From Colivicinus sp963607765 (lineage in GTDB: Bacteria > Bacillota_I > Bacilli_A > Erysipelotrichales > Erysipelotrichaceae): a DNA stretch of 23,159 nt. The stretch spans positions 1-23,159 of the forward strand of contig CAVDDT010000018.1 in NCBI GenBank assembly GCA_963607765.1, read 5' to 3'. The notes under the pieces were generated by a model that did no database searches, was not told the origin of the DNA, and saw nothing but the letters and a program-made list of their open reading frames with translations. This document shows positions 22,743 through 23,159 of the stretch, piece after piece (within the stretch, counting starts at the first letter, position 1; each line of letters starts with the position of its first letter). Position numbers and translations under genes: made by a program.

Positions 22743-22976
22743 AGAACAATATTTGCAGAATACAATCCACAACGAAACATCAGTGACATTTATACAATTG
22801 TTGGCTATATGCTTCACATTGACTGCTTGGAAGCCAAAAAGGATTTAAAAACCACACCCGGTTCAGACTATGCATTGACTTCACTTGCAGCCGATGAACC
22901 ACTTGAATATGTGAGATTATATCTTGATGGCAATTTATAGATGTGGGCAGATGCAGAAGATTCATTAGAGCTATAA
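22743..22976 (+). pseudogene. C-terminal remnant of an unidentified plus-strand gene with an in-frame TAG
   Basis: The frame reads RTIFAEYNPQRNISDIYTIV, then LHIDCLEAKKDLKTTPG, ALTSLAADEPLEYVRLYLDGNL-TAG-MWADAEDSLEL-TAA. The TAG at 22938-22940 could be a CAG (Gln) changed by one base, since the reading continues naturally. There is no start codon; the open frame begins inside the terminator repeat. Content resembles the C-terminal end of small proteins encoded on Lachnospiraceae-type mobile elements, but I cannot name the family. Confidence 0.5.
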
Positions 22977-22981
22977 AATGC

Positions 22982-23017
22982 AAGCAGCCTGTATGCTTCA
23001 TTACACACAGGCTGCTT
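22982..23017 (+). terminator. Hairpin after the remnant gene
   Basis: Perfect 11-bp arms (AAGCAGCCTGT / ACAGGCTGCTT) flank a 14-nt loop. They start 5 nt after the TAA. The T-run is missing (AATCAAATT follows), so termination strength is uncertain. Confidence 0.6.
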
Positions 23018-23028
23018 AATCAAATTTA

Positions 23029-23157
23029 TTATAATTGATGAAAAATCGGTTGCATTTTGTCAAAAGTACAAAACTTTTTGAAGCCAAGTGCTTTTAATTC
23101 CTGTTATGATACTGAGGATATCCCAGCAATACTTGCTATCCCTGATACCTTATTCTT
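23029..23157 (-). pseudogene. C-terminal remnant of an unidentified minus-strand gene with in-frame TAA
   Basis: One minus-strand frame reads KNKVSGIASIAGISSVS-TAA-QELKALGFKKFCTFDKMQP…HQL-TAA. The TAA at 23104-23106 would be one base from a Tyr codon. The frame runs off the window edge. It is weak: short, family unknown. Confidence 0.3.
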
Positions 23158-23159
23158 TC

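Noticed and set aside
22780..23001. Minus-strand 73-residue frame
   Set aside because: It is antisense to the plus-strand remnant, whose codon use and hairpin end fit better.
1..23159. CRISPR array, tRNA, rRNA, intact transposase or attachment site
   Set aside because: No regularly spaced repeats, cloverleaf-like sequence, transposase motif or paired terminal repeats were seen by eye; a scan program could still find weak ones.

Overview
The window looks like chromosomal DNA of a low-GC Bacillota, most likely a gut member of the Erysipelotrichia or a close relative. This rests on strongly AT-rich codon use, AGGAGG-type ribosome binding sites, hybrid histidine kinases with the H-box form SHDIRTPMNA, and a class-M sirtuin/macrodomain pair. 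It is an inference from sequence style, not a database match. Nearly everything lies on the minus strand; the exceptions are a small gene at about 19.6 kb and a remnant near 22.8 kb.

Region 1 (about 1-3.7 kb) is an ADP-ribosylation/redox operon. Reading leftwards it holds a flavin (PNPOx-like) protein, a PNPOx-like protein fused to two [4Fe-4S] sites, a macrodomain hydrolase, a class-M sirtuin (SirTM) and a truncated DUF1848 gene. All are joined by overlaps. It is preceded by an Rrf2-family regulator gene. Three copies of one inverted repeat (ATGTAAC-N7-GTTACAT type) lie at the two promoters: one at the regulator's own promoter and two, exactly 42 bp apart, at the redox operon promoter. The glycine cleavage H-like and lipoate ligase genes that usually accompany SirTM are not in the window.

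Region 2 (about 3.7-18.2 kb) is a large signalling block. Four hybrid histidine kinases (1235, 930, 659 and 928 residues) lie in tandem with a secreted lipoprotein tyrosine phosphatase. The three downstream kinases and the phosphatase are packed as one transcription unit. This unit runs on into an amino-thiazoline-carboxylate hydrolase gene broken by two in-frame stops, a DUF1232 membrane protein, a SWIM zinc-finger protein and a GNAT acetyltransferase. No DNA-binding response regulator, Hpt protein or GGDEF output is encoded here, so the phosphorelay target lies elsewhere.

Region 3 (about 18.2-21.1 kb) holds a lone type IV prepilin-like protein in an operon with a PrsW-type intramembrane protease, then a small core-binding-like (recombinase N-domain-like) gene on the plus strand, and a YdeI/OmpD-associated plus Nudix pair.

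Region 4 (about 21.1-23.2 kb) has a clearly different, less AT-rich composition and is mostly debris: an alpha/beta-hydrolase fragment, one intact unknown membrane protein with its terminator, a second partial copy of that terminator, and two gene remnants with in-frame stops. It looks like an acquired, decaying patch. An assembly junction is the main alternative. The short non-genic stretches here (about 21.10-21.28, 21.64-21.82 and 22.52-22.74 kb) hold only the repeated terminator sequence.
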